The position numbers and the translations under genes are program-made. Shown in pieces: positions 42,334 through 52,354 of a DNA stretch of 52,849 nt. The stretch is from the NCBI GenBank assembly GCA_030066195.1, contig JASJCB010000084.1:1-52849 (forward strand), given 5' to 3'. Origin of the DNA: Acidobacteriota bacterium (GTDB lineage: Bacteria; Acidobacteriota; Holophagae; Acanthopleuribacterales; Acanthopleuribacteraceae). Position 1 is the stretch's first letter. The number at the start of each line of letters is the position of its first letter. Under the pieces are notes generated by a model. It was not told the DNA's origin. It did not search any database and saw only the letters and a program-made list of their open reading frames with translations.

Positions 42334-44172
42334 ATGAAGCTCTACCTCCGTGGCAAAATGGTCCTTTACAGCATCGGATTGGTGGTTCTGACCGCGGTCG
42401 CCTTTGCTTTTGCTTCCTCCTACCTCTTGCAGCAGGACCTTGTCGATGATATCGGCATTCGGGTCGAACATATGGCCGCCTCCATTGCGGTCGGGATGGA
42501 CGGTGATCGCCATGAAGCGGTCTGGGGTCTCGACGATGTCGAGGGAGAAGACTTCATCGCTTTGCGTGACTATCTGCGATTGCAGCAGAAGGCCAACAAT
42601 TGGGACTGGCCCGTCTATACCTTTCGCGCTATCGACGGCGGCGAGCTGGCCTTTGTCGTTATGACCAACCCGGAACCTTTTGTAGGTAACACCTACAAAC
42701 CCGAGGACTTCGGCATCGACGATATTGTTCGCACCGTTCTGACCGAGGGTCGGGCCGGGCACACCGCACTATATCGAAGCACCGAAAAATCCTATATCAG
42801 CGGCTTCGGCCCCATTCGCGACAGCAGCGGCGATGTCGTCGGTATGGTCGTGGTCGATTTCGACTTCGCCGACTATCGCGCCTTGCTGAAACAAAAGATC
42901 GGTTTGATGATGATCGTTGCCCTGGCCGCGGTGTCCCTGGCGGTTCTGATTTCACTCTGGGCGGTTCGGAAAATCACCGGGCCCATCAAGGAAACCGTCA
43001 GCCTGATCGGCGCCGTGATCGATGAGCGGGACCTGACCAGGCGCATCGCCGTAAAGGGCAAAGACGAGATGGGCGAACTGTCCGTTTGTTTCAACCAGTT
43101 CATCAAAGAGATTCACGATATGATGCGGCGCTTCAACGACAACGCGCAACAGTTGGCCGGGGCATCCAATAACCTGAAAGAACGCAGCAGGGAAATGGCC
43201 GAAAACGCCGGTCTCATGATGGATCAAACGGATCAGGCCACCACCGCCACGCGGCACACCGGCGAACGCATCGTGCGCATCGCCGAGTCCGCCGGCGGGT
43301 CCCGCAAGGATGTGGCGGGCGTGGTTCAGGTCAACACCCAAATCGGCAACAATCTGGCCGGCGTCAATGAAGACGCCTCCATGATGTCCCAGGATGTCCA
43401 GAACCTGGCCCTTGCCATCGAGCAGGTCAGTGAAACCATCCGCAACGTGGCAGGGGACGTGGAAGAAACCGCGTCCATAACTCAAGAAGCGGCCCAGGTA
43501 ACCGAGCAAACCGACGCACGCATTGCTTCCCTGGGCGAAGCGGCAAAAAGCATCGGCGATGTGGTCAGCGTGATCAACCAGATTGCCGAGAAGACCAATC
43601 TTCTGTCCCTCAACGCCGCCATCGAGGCCGCGCGGGCGGGTGAAGCGGGCCGCGGTTTTGCCGTAGTCGCCGGCGAGGTTAAAGACCTGGCCAATCAGAC
43701 CGCCGAGGCAACCGAGGATATCCAACGCAAGATCAAAGATATCCAGGATAATACCGGGCTGGCTATCGGCGCCATGAAGGACATCAAGCGGATCATTACC
43801 TCGGTCAATGATCGCACCGGTTCCATCGCGGGCGCCGTCGAGCAACAGACCGAAACCATCGCGCGTATCGAGGAAAATGTGGTTGCCGCTTCCGACCGCG
43901 CCCAGGCCGTGTCCCATTCGGTCAGCGAATCGGCCGATTTCAGCCGCACGGTTACCCAAAATGCCGAACAAGCCTTGAACGGCGCCGGGGTCATCGCCGA
44001 AAGCGCCGACCAGATTGCCCGGGACTCCAAGGTCGTAGCCGACAACATGGCCGGCGTTTGCACCAGTTCCAAGAATACGGCCGCAACTGCCGGAGAATTG
44101 AGGGAACAGGCGGGAAGTCTGTCCGAGATGGCCGGCGATTTTCAAGAACAGGTCGCGGTCTTCAAGATCTAA
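42334..44172 (+). CDS. methyl-accepting chemotaxis protein
   Basis: 612 residues. TM1 (about 9-31), a periplasmic sensor of about 160 residues with a Cache-like ending (SYISGFGPIRDSSGDVVGMVVVDFDF), TM2 (about 190-211), HAMP (about 212-265, KITGPIKETVSLI) and a long signalling coiled coil. The hairpin tip is EKTNLLSLNAAIEAARAGEAGRGFAVVAGEVKDLA, where CheA and CheW bind. There is no C-terminal CheR-docking pentapeptide. No other chemotaxis gene is nearby; the ligand is unknown. Confidence 0.93.
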   Translation: MKLYLRGKMVLYSIGLVVLTAVAFAFASSYLLQQDLVDDIGIRVEHMAASIAVGMDGDRHEAVWGLDDVEGEDFIALRDYLRLQQKANNWDWPVYTFRAIDGGELAFVVMTNPEPFVGNTYKPEDFGIDDIVRTVLTEGRAGHTALYRSTEKSYISGFGPIRDSSGDVVGMVVVDFDFADYRALLKQKIGLMMIVALAAVSLAVLISLWAVRKITGPIKETVSLIGAVIDERDLTRRIAVKGKDEMGELSVCFNQFIKEIHDMMRRFNDNAQQLAGASNNLKERSREMAENAGLMMDQTDQATTATRHTGERIVRIAESAGGSRKDVAGVVQVNTQIGNNLAGVNEDASMMSQDVQNLALAIEQVSETIRNVAGDVEETASITQEAAQVTEQTDARIASLGEAAKSIGDVVSVINQIAEKTNLLSLNAAIEAARAGEAGRGFAVVAGEVKDLANQTAEATEDIQRKIKDIQDNTGLAIGAMKDIKRIITSVNDRTGSIAGAVEQQTETIARIEENVVAASDRAQAVSHSVSESADFSRTVTQNAEQALNGAGVIAESADQIARDSKVVADNMAGVCTSSKNTAATAGELREQAGSLSEMAGDFQEQVAVFKI

Positions 44173-44265
44173 CCGCGGTCGCGGAACGTTTTGCAGCCCG
44201 TTCCCGGTTTCCCCCGACTAAAATAACCGACCCCGGCGTGGGTCACATCGAAACCGGGAGAGATC

Positions 44266-45555
44266 ATGAAAGTTCTTATCGCCGTTTTACTGTTTTTACC
44301 GGCTGTCGGCGGCCGGGCAGCGGATACGCCCGAAATCAAGCAAGAGGAGATCACCCGCATCGTGGGCGTTCTGGCCCATGACGACATGCAGGGTCGCATG
44401 GCGGGCACGGCAGGCGCACGTAAAGCGGCTGATTTCATCGCTTCCGAATTCAAGGCGATCGGTTTGAAGCCCTACGCCGGCAACGATTATCTACAAAAGT
44501 TCAACGCCTTCAGCATAGCCTCGGGGGAAACCTCCCTGAACCTGAACGGTACCGTCTTGGACCCGGCTTCCTATCACGTATCCTTCAGCGGTAGAGAGTG
44601 CGATCTATCCGATAAGTCCAAGCTGGCGATCGAGGTCGTCGAGGAAGGCGGGCAACCCTTCCGCGTACTTCGCAAAATGTGGGGCGGCGAAAAGATCCCG
44701 GTCCTTTTGATCCCGCCTTCCATGGAAGACCGCCTGAAGCAGCTCAAGGCCTACCAAGGCGGCGGCCTCAGCATGGCGACGGAAGAAAATCCGGCTTACG
44801 TCATGATTATGACCGACCAGACTCAAGTGGACGATTTCAAACTAAGCGTCCGCAACAAGATGGAGCCCACCGAACTGGCCAATGTGGTCGGCGTCATCCC
44901 CGGCAAAAGCAAGCCGAACGAATACGTTATGTTCTCGGGCCATTATGATCACCTCGGCGACCGGCGCCGCTCGGTAGACGGCGACACCATTGCCAACGGG
45001 GCCGATGACAACGCCTCCGGTACTACCGGCGTCATCGCCCTGGCTCGTTACTTCCAATCCTTACCCCGGCAACCCGAAAGAAGTCTTGTGTTTATCGCTT
45101 TCACGGCCGAGGAGATCGGCGGTTTCGGTTCGGAATATTTCGCCTCGGTCATCGACCCTGATCAATATGTCGCCGGCATCAACATCGAAATGATCGGCAA
45201 ACCGTCCAAGTTCGGGCCCGGCACGGTATTTATGACCGGTCCCGAAAAGTCTTCCCTTTTCGAAATCATGCAAAAAGCCTCGGGCGAGTCCTTCCTGCAT
45301 CCCGATCCGTACCCCAAACAGAACCTGTTCAATCGATCGGATAATGCTCGCTTCGCCCGAGTCGGCGTGCCCGCTCATTCCATCAGCAGCTCGCAGATCG
45401 ATCAAGACAAGCTCTACCATACGGTAAACGACGAATTCGAGACCCTGGACCTGGGCAGCATGACCCGAATTATTCGCGGAATTGCCGTTGCCGCGATGCC
45501 GCTGGTGGATGGTTCCGCTACACCGACCCGTATCGAAACGGGCGGTACTCATTAA
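44266..45555 (+). CDS. secreted M28-family zinc aminopeptidase
   Basis: 429 residues. Signal peptide at 1-19 (VLIAVLLFLPAVGGRAAD), a protease-associated-like inserted region (about 75-200), then the M28 catalytic domain. Zinc and catalytic residues are visible in FSGHYDHLGD (His), NGADDNASGTTG (bridging Asp), FTAEEIGGFGSE (catalytic Glu pair) and YHTVNDEFET (His). The usual Asp ligand before the glycine of the NxD segment is Glu here (NIEMIG), as in many members. It is likely periplasmic or extracellular. Confidence 0.9.
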   Translation: MKVLIAVLLFLPAVGGRAADTPEIKQEEITRIVGVLAHDDMQGRMAGTAGARKAADFIASEFKAIGLKPYAGNDYLQKFNAFSIASGETSLNLNGTVLDPASYHVSFSGRECDLSDKSKLAIEVVEEGGQPFRVLRKMWGGEKIPVLLIPPSMEDRLKQLKAYQGGGLSMATEENPAYVMIMTDQTQVDDFKLSVRNKMEPTELANVVGVIPGKSKPNEYVMFSGHYDHLGDRRRSVDGDTIANGADDNASGTTGVIALARYFQSLPRQPERSLVFIAFTAEEIGGFGSEYFASVIDPDQYVAGINIEMIGKPSKFGPGTVFMTGPEKSSLFEIMQKASGESFLHPDPYPKQNLFNRSDNARFARVGVPAHSISSSQIDQDKLYHTVNDEFETLDLGSMTRIIRGIAVAAMPLVDGSATPTRIETGGTH

Positions 45556-45687
45556 AATGAGTCCACAATTGCGTTTTTGTCTTGAACTGATGTTCGGTTT
45601 CTGGTTTGATCATAATCAGTTCTGCGAAAACTTTAAACGCAAAAATCATTCTCCAACCCGTCGAAAAAAGCGAACCAGATGTAGGTG

Positions 45688-48600
45688 ATGCGGTTCACTA
45701 CTATGGCATTAACCAAGGCCTTTCGCCTCTGTTTCCTCATCGCTTTCCAAATTATTATCTTATTACAAAATATCCAAGCCAATGACCGGGCCGGGCTCCA
45801 ATCCATACCGGATCCGGCCGGTACCGAGATATTGTGCCTGCTTCGTGACAATACCGGATTCTTGTGGCTGGGAACCGCGCACGGCCTCAAACGCTATGAC
45901 GGCCGGTCCATTCGCCCTCACGGTGATTCCAAGGAACCGATCACGGCCATGGCGTTTTCCCCGACCGGGGAACTCTGGGTGACGACCGCCGATCAGCCGG
46001 CCTATCTCAACCCGACGCTTGCCGGACCGCCCGAGCAGCTTCATTTAAAAGCAGCCTATTCGGGCTACACGTCGCTGTTATTCGATCGCGCCGGCCGCTT
46101 CTGGTTGGGCACTGAGCGGGGCCTGGTCCAACTTCGCCTTGACAACGAGCATAAAATTCTCGAAGAAAACTACTTTCAGACCGGGACGGGAGGCATATCC
46201 CATCAGCATGTCACCACCCTGCTGGAAGATAATAGCGGCACCATTTGGGTGGGCACCGCCGGCGGCGGTTTGGATCGGTTCCTGGCGGGTACCGGCACCT
46301 TTGTCGCCTACCGACACAGCACTGCCGATCAATCAACCATCGCCGGAGACCATATCACGGCGCTTACCCAGGATCAGAACGATAACATCTGGGTGGGTAC
46401 CGCCGCTTCCGGCCTATGCCGCTTTCATCCCAGGAAGGGCACTTTCGATCGATTCGATACCGCGCCGCACATCGTCGACCTGGCCACGACGCCGGACGGC
46501 CGGGTGTGGACCGTCGCTAAAACCGGCGCCCCCGCCTGGTTCGATGAGCGTACAAGCGCCTTCATCCCGCTGGGTTCCGAAAGCGATTGGAAACCCGTCA
46601 ACGATTTGTACGTGGGCGCGGCCGGCGAATTGTGGATGGCCGGCCGCGAGTTGCATCTCTATACCGATCCGAAAGCTGAACCCTCCGGGACCTCGGCACC
46701 GGTATTCCTGGAAGCAGAGCGATTGACTTCCTCCGGCAGCGAACCGCTTGCCCCCGATAACGGCATCCTGTCCTGGGAAGACGAATCTACCGTGGCCCGC
46801 ATTCATTTCGCCATGCCCGAGTTCAGCTTTCGCAATACGCATCGTTATCGCTATCGGCTGGTGGGACTGCATCCCGACTGGTTGATTTTAGGTAACGAGG
46901 GACGCGTCACCCTGACCGGATTGGAGCCCGGCGCCTACACCCTGGAAATTCAGGGCGCCTTGGACGGCGAAACCTGGGGCCCGACCACCCGCATGCCCGT
47001 CGCCGTGGAGGGTTTCGTATTCCCCGAAGGCCTCACATGGTTGCTGCCCGGCCTTCTGATTCTGGGTTGGGCGCTGCAATTGCATCGACAAAACCGACGC
47101 CTGAAAGAAAACCAGGCCGATACGGAACGCCTGCGCACGGATAACGAGCAACTGCGCATCACGGACCAGGAACGCGACCGCCTCCTGGCCAATACCACCC
47201 ACGAACTGCGCACTCCGCTCAACGGTATCGTGGGCATTGCCGAGGCTTTGAAGAACGGCTCCCTCGGCGACATCACCGAGAAACAGGAGCACAATCTCAA
47301 CCTCATCATCTCCAGCGGCTCACGGCTCGCCGCCACGGTCAACGATATCCTGGACTTTGCCCGCCTGCACGAAAGCACCATCGAGTTGGAACTGGAAGCG
47401 GTCGACCTGCACCAACTGGCCGGCAACATCCTGGAACTGCAACGCCCCTTACTGCACGGCAAACCTGTCGATCTGACCAATGACGTGCCCGGGACCGATA
47501 TGCTGGTGCGTGCCGATGAAAACCGCCTGGCCCAAATCCTTCACAACCTGGTGGGCAACGCCGTCAAGTTTACTCACGAGGGCGTCATTGTCATCGGCGC
47601 GGAAAAAGAAGGCGACAAGATAACCGTTTGGGTGCGCGACACCGGCGAAGGTATTCCCGAGGTGGACTGCAAGCGGATCTTCGAACGCTTCTCCCAGGCC
47701 GAAAACCGCGCCCGGCACTCGGGCCTGGGTCTTGGCCTGGCCATCACTCGCGAACTGGTGCGGCTGCACGGCGGCGTCATCCAGGTGGATTCGGAGGAGG
47801 GCAAGGGCTCCGAGTTTCGCTTCAGCCTGGCCGCGGCCGACGGCAGCGAGCATGTGGCCGCACAGCCGTCCGCAAGGCCCGTGAGTACAGTTTCCAGAAG
47901 TAAACCGCCGGCCCCGGATTCGCCGAGCACAGGACTCTTCGAGATCCTGGTGGTGGACGACGAACCCATCAACCTCCAGGTCCTCAGCAATTTCTTGGAG
48001 CCCGACAATCACAAACTGACCCTGGCCACGCACGGTAAGGACGCCCTGGAACTGATCGCCAAACAGCGCTTCGACCTGGTGCTGCTGGATATCATGATGC
48101 CCAATATGTCCGGTTTCGAGGTCTGCCGCCGCATCCGCGAGGAATACATGCCCGAGGAACTACCTATCGTCATGTTGACCGCCCGCTACCAACTCAGCGA
48201 TGTGGTGCAGGGTTTCGAGGTCGGCGCCAACGACTACCTGGTCAAGCCCGTCTCCCGTGACGAACTGCTTGTGCGCATGAAAACGCATCTGCGCCTGCTG
48301 CAAACCACCCGACGCCTGAAATCAACCCAGCTGCGACTAAACGAGGTCAACAAACTGCTGGAACAACAGGTCCGCGACCGCACCCTGGAGATCCGCGAAC
48401 GCAATGACGAATTGGAAGCCTTGGACGATATCGTCCGGACCATCAACAACGAAATCGAATTGTCCAACCTGCTCAGTTCGCTCTTGCAGGAAGCCATGAC
48501 CCTATTTCCCCAATCCGATAAGGGTATCTTCCTGGTTCGCGAACCCGACCGCGATCTATTCCATATGGCAGCCGTGGCGGGATACGATGAGGAAAAGGCG

Positions 48601-49755
48601 TATGAGACCTGGCTTTCACCGGACCGCATCCACAACTGGTTTGCCATCCCACCGGACGCCGGCATGGACGAGGTGCGCATCCTCTCAGATTTCTCCAAGG
48701 CCGATCGCGGGGATTTGAAGGAATTTTTCCCGATGCCCAATTGCTCCCTATTGATGCCCGTCCATCTGCACGATCGGATCGAGGGATTCCTGCTATTGGA
48801 CAACAGCGACAACCCCTGCGCCTTCGGCGGGAGCGACATCAACCGGCTGGACCGCTTGAAGGCCCACGCGGTCTCCGCCGTCGCCAAGGCGCGCCTCTTG
48901 GAAGACATGCGCGGCAAGAACCAGGAACTGGTGCGCCGACAGCGCAAGCTGATCATGCAGGAGAAGATGGCCTACCTGACCACGCTGACCGCCGGTATCG
49001 CCCACGAAATCCAGAACCCCTTGAACTTCGTCAACAACTTCGCGGCGGTGGCGGTGGAAATGGCCCGCGAGCTTCACGATACCTTGCACAAGAGCCGCAA
49101 GAAGATGCTGGGCAATACCTACGCCGAGGTCAAGGAGATCCTGGACGACCTGGAAGAAAACGCGGGCATGATCTACCAATACGGTAAGCGCGCCGACCGC
49201 ATCGTACGCTCCATGATGGTGCATAGCCAGGAGGGTCCGCAAGAACGCCGGCCAATGGACCTGAACCAGATGATGGACGAACAATACGAACTGGTCTACC
49301 ACGCCATCCACGCCTTCGGGCACCGCGTGGATATCGAGGTGACGCGAGATTACGATCCCGGCGCCCAATCCATCGACGCGGTCCCGCAGGATATCGGCCG
49401 CGCCTTATTGAACCTGATCAACAACGCCCTCTATGCCATGGGTGAAAAGAAAGAGACGTTGGGCGAAGACTACCGGCCGCAACTGTTCATGAGTACCCGG
49501 AAACACGAGGATCACATCGAGATCCGAATCAGGGATAACGGAACCGGCATTTCCGAGGCAAACCACGATCGCATCTTCACGCCCTTCTTCACCACCAAAC
49601 CCACCGGCAAGGGCATCGGCCTGGGCTTATCCATTTGTTACCACATCGTGGTGGAGGGCCACGGCGGCGAGATCAAGGTGGATTCCAAGGAGGGCGAGTA
49701 CGCCGAGTTCCGGCTTACTTTGCCGACCCGGCGTTCAAGCGATTCATCACCATAA
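45688..49755 (+). CDS. hybrid sensor kinase with propeller sensor, receiver, GAF and two kinase modules
   Basis: 1355 residues from the ATG at 45688 (GTG just before it and ATG at 45703 also possible). Signal segment 8-30; two-component-type propeller repeats to about 330 (IWVGTAGGGLDRF); Y_Y_Y domain about 365-440; TM about 448-464. First kinase: phospho-acceptor H505 in TTHELRTPLNGIVG, then ATPase boxes (NLVGNAVKFTHEG, VRDTGEGI, GLGLGLAITREL). Receiver about 750-865 with D801 in LLDIMMPNMSG. Coiled coil, GAF-like about 930-1080. Second kinase: H1106 in AGIAHEIQNPLNFVNNF, ATPase NLINNALYAMGE, DNGTGI, GKGIGLGLSI. No DNA-binding domain. Its 3' end overlaps the convergent permease gene by 41 bp. 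Confidence 0.92.
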   Translation: MRFTTMALTKAFRLCFLIAFQIIILLQNIQANDRAGLQSIPDPAGTEILCLLRDNTGFLWLGTAHGLKRYDGRSIRPHGDSKEPITAMAFSPTGELWVTTADQPAYLNPTLAGPPEQLHLKAAYSGYTSLLFDRAGRFWLGTERGLVQLRLDNEHKILEENYFQTGTGGISHQHVTTLLEDNSGTIWVGTAGGGLDRFLAGTGTFVAYRHSTADQSTIAGDHITALTQDQNDNIWVGTAASGLCRFHPRKGTFDRFDTAPHIVDLATTPDGRVWTVAKTGAPAWFDERTSAFIPLGSESDWKPVNDLYVGAAGELWMAGRELHLYTDPKAEPSGTSAPVFLEAERLTSSGSEPLAPDNGILSWEDESTVARIHFAMPEFSFRNTHRYRYRLVGLHPDWLILGNEGRVTLTGLEPGAYTLEIQGALDGETWGPTTRMPVAVEGFVFPEGLTWLLPGLLILGWALQLHRQNRRLKENQADTERLRTDNEQLRITDQERDRLLANTTHELRTPLNGIVGIAEALKNGSLGDITEKQEHNLNLIISSGSRLAATVNDILDFARLHESTIELELEAVDLHQLAGNILELQRPLLHGKPVDLTNDVPGTDMLVRADENRLAQILHNLVGNAVKFTHEGVIVIGAEKEGDKITVWVRDTGEGIPEVDCKRIFERFSQAENRARHSGLGLGLAITRELVRLHGGVIQVDSEEGKGSEFRFSLAAADGSEHVAAQPSARPVSTVSRSKPPAPDSPSTGLFEILVVDDEPINLQVLSNFLEPDNHKLTLATHGKDALELIAKQRFDLVLLDIMMPNMSGFEVCRRIREEYMPEELPIVMLTARYQLSDVVQGFEVGANDYLVKPVSRDELLVRMKTHLRLLQTTRRLKSTQLRLNEVNKLLEQQVRDRTLEIRERNDELEALDDIVRTINNEIELSNLLSSLLQEAMTLFPQSDKGIFLVREPDRDLFHMAAVAGYDEEKAYETWLSPDRIHNWFAIPPDAGMDEVRILSDFSKADRGDLKEFFPMPNCSLLMPVHLHDRIEGFLLLDNSDNPCAFGGSDINRLDRLKAHAVSAVAKARLLEDMRGKNQELVRRQRKLIMQEKMAYLTTLTAGIAHEIQNPLNFVNNFAAVAVEMARELHDTLHKSRKKMLGNTYAEVKEILDDLEENAGMIYQYGKRADRIVRSMMVHSQEGPQERRPMDLNQMMDEQYELVYHAIHAFGHRVDIEVTRDYDPGAQSIDAVPQDIGRALLNLINNALYAMGEKKETLGEDYRPQLFMSTRKHEDHIEIRIRDNGTGISEANHDRIFTPFFTTKPTGKGIGLGLSICYHIVVEGHGGEIKVDSKEGEYAEFRLTLPTRRSSDSSP

Positions 49756-51007
49756 AAACCGCAACACCGCTGAAGATGGTCACCAGGGCGCCGATCAACT
49801 CGTTCGGGCTGTTGCGCGCCGCCATGACCGCCAGCACCAGGGTCGCCATGATGAACACCAGGGGCGTTACGGGGAAACCCCAAACGGGCACCTTCTCCTT
49901 GCCCTCGCGTCGCCGCAAGATGAACAGCGAACTGATGGTCAACGCCGAACTCAGCGATAAGGTCAGGCCCAGGTAGGACAACAGTTCCTTCAGGTCGGTA
50001 AACAGAATTACCGTAATGGTTATGACAGCCTGCAAGATGATGGACGCACGCGGAACCTCGCCGTGGAAGCGGAAGATTTTGGGGAACATGCCGTCGTCGG
50101 CCATGCGGGTATAGACGCGAGGGCCGGCCATCATCATGGACGAGACCGAGGTAGCCAGGGCCATGGCAATCAAGGCCCGGGTGATATTCTCCAGGGGAGC
50201 GCCGCCGATCGAGTGCGCGGCCGCCGCGGCCACGTCCTGGCGGCCGGCCACATCCTGAAAGGGCGGCAGCATCACGAAAACCGCATTCAAGGCCAGGTAG
50301 AGCCCGATCACCAGGACCGTGCCCCAAATCAGGGCGCGCGGCACATCTACAGCGGGGCTGTGGGCTTCACCGGAGACGTAAACGGCGGCGTTGAATCCCG
50401 AATAACTGAGCGAGATCCAAACCAGGGACCCGGCAAAGGCGAAGATGGAAAACGGCTTCACCGGCGGCGCAACGGTTTCCGAGGCGGGCGAACCCAAGCT
50501 GAGCGCATAGAAGATGAAGGCGGCAATCAAGCCCAATTTCAAGATCACCGCCGCATTTTGGGAAAAGGCGCCGGCGCGCAGACGCGAGGCATGGGCGAAT
50601 GTGGTCACCAATACCAGGCCGATCGCAATCGACCCGGAAGACAGATCCGAGGGCAAGGCCGGAGCCAGGTAGGTCTCGAAGGTCAGGGCGGCAAAGGCGG
50701 TGGCGCCGGTAAACCCCGCCAGCAGGGAAACCCAACCGGCAATAAAACCGGCCATGGGATGGATCACCCGCGAGAGGTACAAATACTCGCCTCCGCTTTC
50801 GGTTAAACGCCGACAGAGACTACCGTAACATACGGCCCCGCAGAGGGCGGTAATCCCCCCGCAGAACCAGGCGAGCATCACCCGCCCCGGACTGCCCAAA
50901 TCGCTGAGGGCAAAACCCGAGGTGGTGAACACGCCGGCGCCCAACATATTGGCAACCACGAGGCAGGTGAGAGAGACAAAACCTAACGAAGGCTTGGACA
51001 ATGTCAT
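49715..51007 (-). CDS. APC-family amino acid permease
   Basis: 430 residues with about twelve membrane helices. The N-terminus has the APC signature (LTCLVVANMLGAGVFTTSGFAL), helix 3 carries the GGEYLYLSRVIHPMAGFIAGW segment, and helix 6 has FAGSLVWISLSYSGFNAAVYVSGE. An inner-membrane amino acid transporter or exchanger; the substrate is unknown. The start codon overlaps the stop of the methyltransferase gene (ATGA), so the two form an operon. The 3' end runs 41 bp into the convergent kinase gene. Confidence 0.9.
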   Translation of the reverse strand: MTLSKPSLGFVSLTCLVVANMLGAGVFTTSGFALSDLGSPGRVMLAWFCGGITALCGAVCYGSLCRRLTESGGEYLYLSRVIHPMAGFIAGWVSLLAGFTGATAFAALTFETYLAPALPSDLSSGSIAIGLVLVTTFAHASRLRAGAFSQNAAVILKLGLIAAFIFYALSLGSPASETVAPPVKPFSIFAFAGSLVWISLSYSGFNAAVYVSGEAHSPAVDVPRALIWGTVLVIGLYLALNAVFVMLPPFQDVAGRQDVAAAAAHSIGGAPLENITRALIAMALATSVSSMMMAGPRVYTRMADDGMFPKIFRFHGEVPRASIILQAVITITVILFTDLKELLSYLGLTLSLSSALTISSLFILRRREGKEKVPVWGFPVTPLVFIMATLVLAVMAARNSPNELIGALVTIFSGVAVFMVMNRLNAGSAK

Positions 51008-51678
51008 GGACGGACAAACCGCATGAAATAGTTTTCCTCCAATCCCGCGTCCAGTTCGGCGTCGTGGGTGAAGCCCGCATCTTCGATTTCCTTGCGGAAA
51101 ACCTCCTGGCCCGCACGCATGTGGCTCAGCAGCCAGTCCTTGGATTTACCGGGGATACGGTGGAAGTCGATGACGATCAACTGACCGCCGGGCCGCAAAG
51201 CGTGTTTGATGGAATCCAGCATTTTTTCGGGATTGTCGAAATGGTGGTAGGTGTCGCAAAGAAAGACCATGTCCACGGAGTTGGGCGGCAGGGTGGCGCT
51301 GTCCAGGGAACTGAGCACGGTGGTCACATTGGTCAGCCCCTCGTCCTCGGCGCGCTTGCGCAGGTGCTCCACAAAACGCATGGAAATCTCCACGGCCAGG
51401 TATTGGCCGTTGTCGCCGACCGCCTTACTGAACAGCGGCATGAAGACCCCGGTTCCCGCGCCCACATCGGCAACGACCATGCCGGGTTTCAAAGCCAGGG
51501 CCTCGGTGATCCGTTCGCGATTCGCGAAGATTTCCCGGCTCTCCGACTCGAACATGTCGGTGAAGCGCTCTACCTTCATCTCAGGGTCGAGGAAGTTCTT
51601 GTTGAGCTTGGAAGTTTCCTGAGCGGCCAGGGGTAACAGGAAGCCCCCGATCATAAGCAGACTGAACACTAAACGCAT
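51004..51678 (-). CDS. exported class I SAM-dependent methyltransferase
   Basis: 224 residues from the ATG at 51678, which has GAGG eight bases upstream. Residues 1-19 form a signal peptide (MRLVFSLLMIGGFLLPLAAQ). The Rossmann motif I is VADVGAGTGVFMPLFSKAVG, motif II LAVEISMRFVEHL, and a later strand reads VDMVFLCDTYHHFDN, then ALRPGGQLIVIDF. The fold is that of ubiquinone/menaquinone-type methyltransferases. An export signal on a SAM-dependent enzyme is odd because SAM is made and kept in the cytoplasm. It is translationally coupled to the permease gene. Confidence 0.85.
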   Translation of the reverse strand: MRLVFSLLMIGGFLLPLAAQETSKLNKNFLDPEMKVERFTDMFESESREIFANRERITEALALKPGMVVADVGAGTGVFMPLFSKAVGDNGQYLAVEISMRFVEHLRKRAEDEGLTNVTTVLSSLDSATLPPNSVDMVFLCDTYHHFDNPEKMLDSIKHALRPGGQLIVIDFHRIPGKSKDWLLSHMRAGQEVFRKEIEDAGFTHDAELDAGLEENYFMRFVRP

Positions 51679-51888
51679 ATCGATTACCTCATCGCGAAGT
51701 TGAAGCATGATGCCGCAAAGCCGTTCCGTCCATAGGGACCCACCCGTTCGGCGCCCTACCTGGCCGCGAGTCATCTTCATAACATATCTCCATCGGCACA
51801 CCGGCCTTACTATAACGCAAAACCGTCCCCGGGGTCGAGAGACTTACCGGCCTTCCGGCCTTCAGACCGGCGGGCATTCAGAAGTCGC

Positions 51889-52187
51889 TTAGCCTAGCAG
51901 GCGTTGAAGCTCCCGGCGAAGCGGCGCGGATTGAGCCTCGTATATTTCTTCGGACAAAATGCCCTGGTCTCGCAGTTTATTCAACAGCTTAAGGGCTCCT
52001 TGGATCTCCCCGCGTTTCACCCCGCGTTTTTCCCCGCGTTTCTCTCCGCGTTTCTCTCCGCGTTTTTCCCCGCGTTTCTCCCCACGTTTCTCTCCGCGCT
52101 TCTCAATATTTTCGAAATATTCCGTGACGGTTTCTGCCGGATAACCCACGTCTTGCTCCTTTTTTATTTCTGTTACGGTTTGTTCAC
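51889..52187 (-). pseudogene. duplicated 3' fragment of the Rpn-like gene
   Basis: About 300 bp that match the last 250 bp or so of the gene at 52355-52849 in sequence and frame (VTEIKKEQDVGYPAETVTEYFENIEKR, then LSEEIYEAQSAPLRRELQRLLG at the end). It lacks the upstream part. The frame stays open to 52446 only because it runs antisense-like through the neighbouring copy, so that extension is not protein-like. The fragment differs by having eight instead of four 12-bp units. Confidence 0.65.
52009..52104 (-). repeat. 12-bp tandem repeat, eight units
   Basis: Eight units of the type (C/T)CC(G/A)CGTTTCTC in the plus strand, coding EKRG on the minus strand. The related gene has four units at 52475-52522, two of them degenerate. 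Confidence 0.85.
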
Positions 52188-52354
52188 CGGGTCGAGAGAC
52201 TTGCCGATCTGCATTGGGACTCGCCGAAGCCGCGTGTGGATTCCCGTCAGGTTCCGGGATTGAATCCGTGAAGGTGGACGGTGTGTTCCCCCTGTACCCG
52301 GCTCTCATCACCGTTTTTTGTTCCCGATCAGACCGGCGAGCCCTCAGAAATCGC

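Noticed and set aside
52009..52104. Regular 12-bp units considered as a regulatory iteron array
   Set aside because: They lie in frame and code EKRG repeats, with a coding counterpart in the adjacent gene.
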